A model generated the notes under the pieces. The model did no database searches. It had not been told where the DNA came from and was given only the letters and a program-made list of their open reading frames with translations. The position numbers and the translations under genes are program-made. DNA of 14,332 nt from Candidatus Bathyarchaeota archaeon (lineage in GTDB: Archaea > Thermoproteota > Bathyarchaeia > TCS64), in NCBI GenBank assembly GCA_013329615.1, contig DUKA01000015.1, positions 1-14,332 of the forward strand. Reading direction: 5' to 3'. Of this stretch, positions 13,749 to 14,332 are shown one piece after another. Position 1 is the stretch's first letter. Every line of letters starts with the position of its first letter.

Positions 13749-14332
13749 TTAATCGAGCACCTGGTACTCATCGTTGACCGCGGGGACGCCCCTCTCTATT
13801 GTGAGGACGGCGCCGGTGATTGGCCTAACGGCCACGCGGAACGCTTCGTACTGCTGTGTGTAGAGGTCGGGGGCGGTTAGGCCACCGTGAGTAGCGGAAG
13901 CAGTGAAGTTGGCCCAGACCTTGAAGGTCTCACCGTTCTCAAGCAGCATGTCACCGTCGCCCTGAACTTGAGTGATGGTGACTGAGGTGCCGTTGGTCAC
14001 GGTCTTTGAGTAGAGTATACCCGACTGGCGGGGGTTGGCGTAAGTGATGAGCAGCTTGTCATCGTTGAGGTCGATAGCCTCCTTTCCTGCGGAGAGCTTG
14101 ACGTAGAATGTCATCTCGATTAGACGATCGTTCGTTGTGTCGAAACGACCGACAACCTCGCCGTCGCAGAGCATTGAGCTCGATGCCTCCTCCATTCCAG
14201 CCGAAATTACGGTCTGGCTCTTCTGGGCGGTGAGGAAGCCCATGTTCAGCACGACGAAGCTGAAGGCAGCAGCCGTGATGACGAAGGCCACCAATATGAT
14301 GGCGGTCTCAAGACCCGTCATACCACGACGAT
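13749..14332 (-). CDS. arlB1: Archaellin 1 (ArlB/FlaB), N-terminal leader cut by window
   Basis: Filament subunit, 190 mature residues from MTGLE to the TAA at 13749-13751; the last visible codons upstream read RRG, the end of the class III leader, so only a few codons of the gene are missing at the right edge. The hydrophobic assembly helix (residues 5-27) is identical to archaellin 2; the beta domain (about 50-190) is clearly homologous but diverged. It has one cysteine (C52) and two sequons (N110-G-T, N138-F-T), whereas archaellin 2 has none. It lies first of the visible genes, so the promoter and any further archaellins lie outside the window. The stop overlaps the region of the arlB2 ribosome-binding site (TAAGGAGG). 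Confidence 0.95.
   Translation of the reverse strand, partial: RRGMTGLETAIILVAFVITAAAFSFVVLNMGFLTAQKSQTVISAGMEEASSSMLCDGEVVGRFDTTNDRLIEMTFYVKLSAGKEAIDLNDDKLLITYANPRQSGILYSKTVTNGTSVTITQVQGDGDMLLENGETFKVWANFTASATHGGLTAPDLYTQQYEAFRVAVRPITGAVLTIERGVPAVNDEYQVLD
14206..14332 (-). repeat. 127-bp exact repeat, copy in arlB1
   Basis: Direct partner of 13592-13718, 614 bases away. The neighbouring coding sequence diverges abruptly at 14205, while the identity runs to the window edge on the other side. Confidence 0.95.

Noticed and set aside
1..14332. CRISPR array or defence system
   Set aside because: No regularly spaced repeats and no Cas, restriction or toxin-antitoxin motifs in any plausible frame.

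Overview
The window is archaeal. Its core is an archaellum (archaeal flagellum) locus: class III (type IV pilin-like) archaellins, the ArlH/ArlI/ArlJ motor-export core, a fused ArlCDE-type cytosolic component, and a separate arlG-arlF pair. A SKLEIYIDIL-type winged-helix regulator of the kind abundant in Thaumarchaeota/Bathyarchaeota, the GC-rich coding sequence and A/T-rich archaeal promoter boxes suggest a TACK-lineage archaeon (Bathyarchaeia, Nitrososphaeria or Caldarchaeales-like). That placement is inference.

Layout. 1-1873 (+): a histidine kinase with a GAF-like domain (5' end cut by the window), overlapping by ATGA a CheY-like receiver and followed by a second, paralogous receiver. 1874-2140: no intact gene, only short coding-like remnants. 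2141-3555 (+): an IS1182-type transposase broken into three frames by two +1 shifts. 3556-3711: IS right flank and a possible terminator for arlF. 3712-4937 (-): arlG-arlF from their own, probably leaderless, promoter; ArlF carries an extra C-terminal beta module resembling phage-tail/lectin-type repeats. 5174-5476 (+): divergent winged-helix regulator. 5507-6079 (-): unknown 190-aa protein with its own promoter and a strong Shine-Dalgarno. 6080-6430: AT-rich non-coding stretch with a degenerate direct repeat. 6431-14332 (-): the main operon, read right to left: arlB1 (cut by the window), arlB2, a hairpin plus T7, an unlisted 51-aa ORF, arlCDE, arlH, arlI, arlJ, and a 420-aa two-helix membrane protein of unknown function.

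How it fits together. ArlB subunits are processed at RRG|MTGLE and polymerised by the ArlI ATPase on the ArlJ membrane platform, with ArlH as regulatory ATPase and ArlCDE as the cytosolic ring/switch part. ArlF and ArlG anchor the filament outside the membrane. The hairpin after arlB2 would let archaellin message greatly exceed motor message. The membrane protein after arlJ is translationally close to it and is the best candidate for an undescribed archaellum-associated component. No prepilin peptidase, methyl-accepting protein, CheA or CheF is visible here.

The most interesting items are the ArlF fusion, the new membrane protein, the internally duplicated ArlCDE, the 51-aa ORF, and the 127-bp perfect identity between the two archaellin 5' ends.
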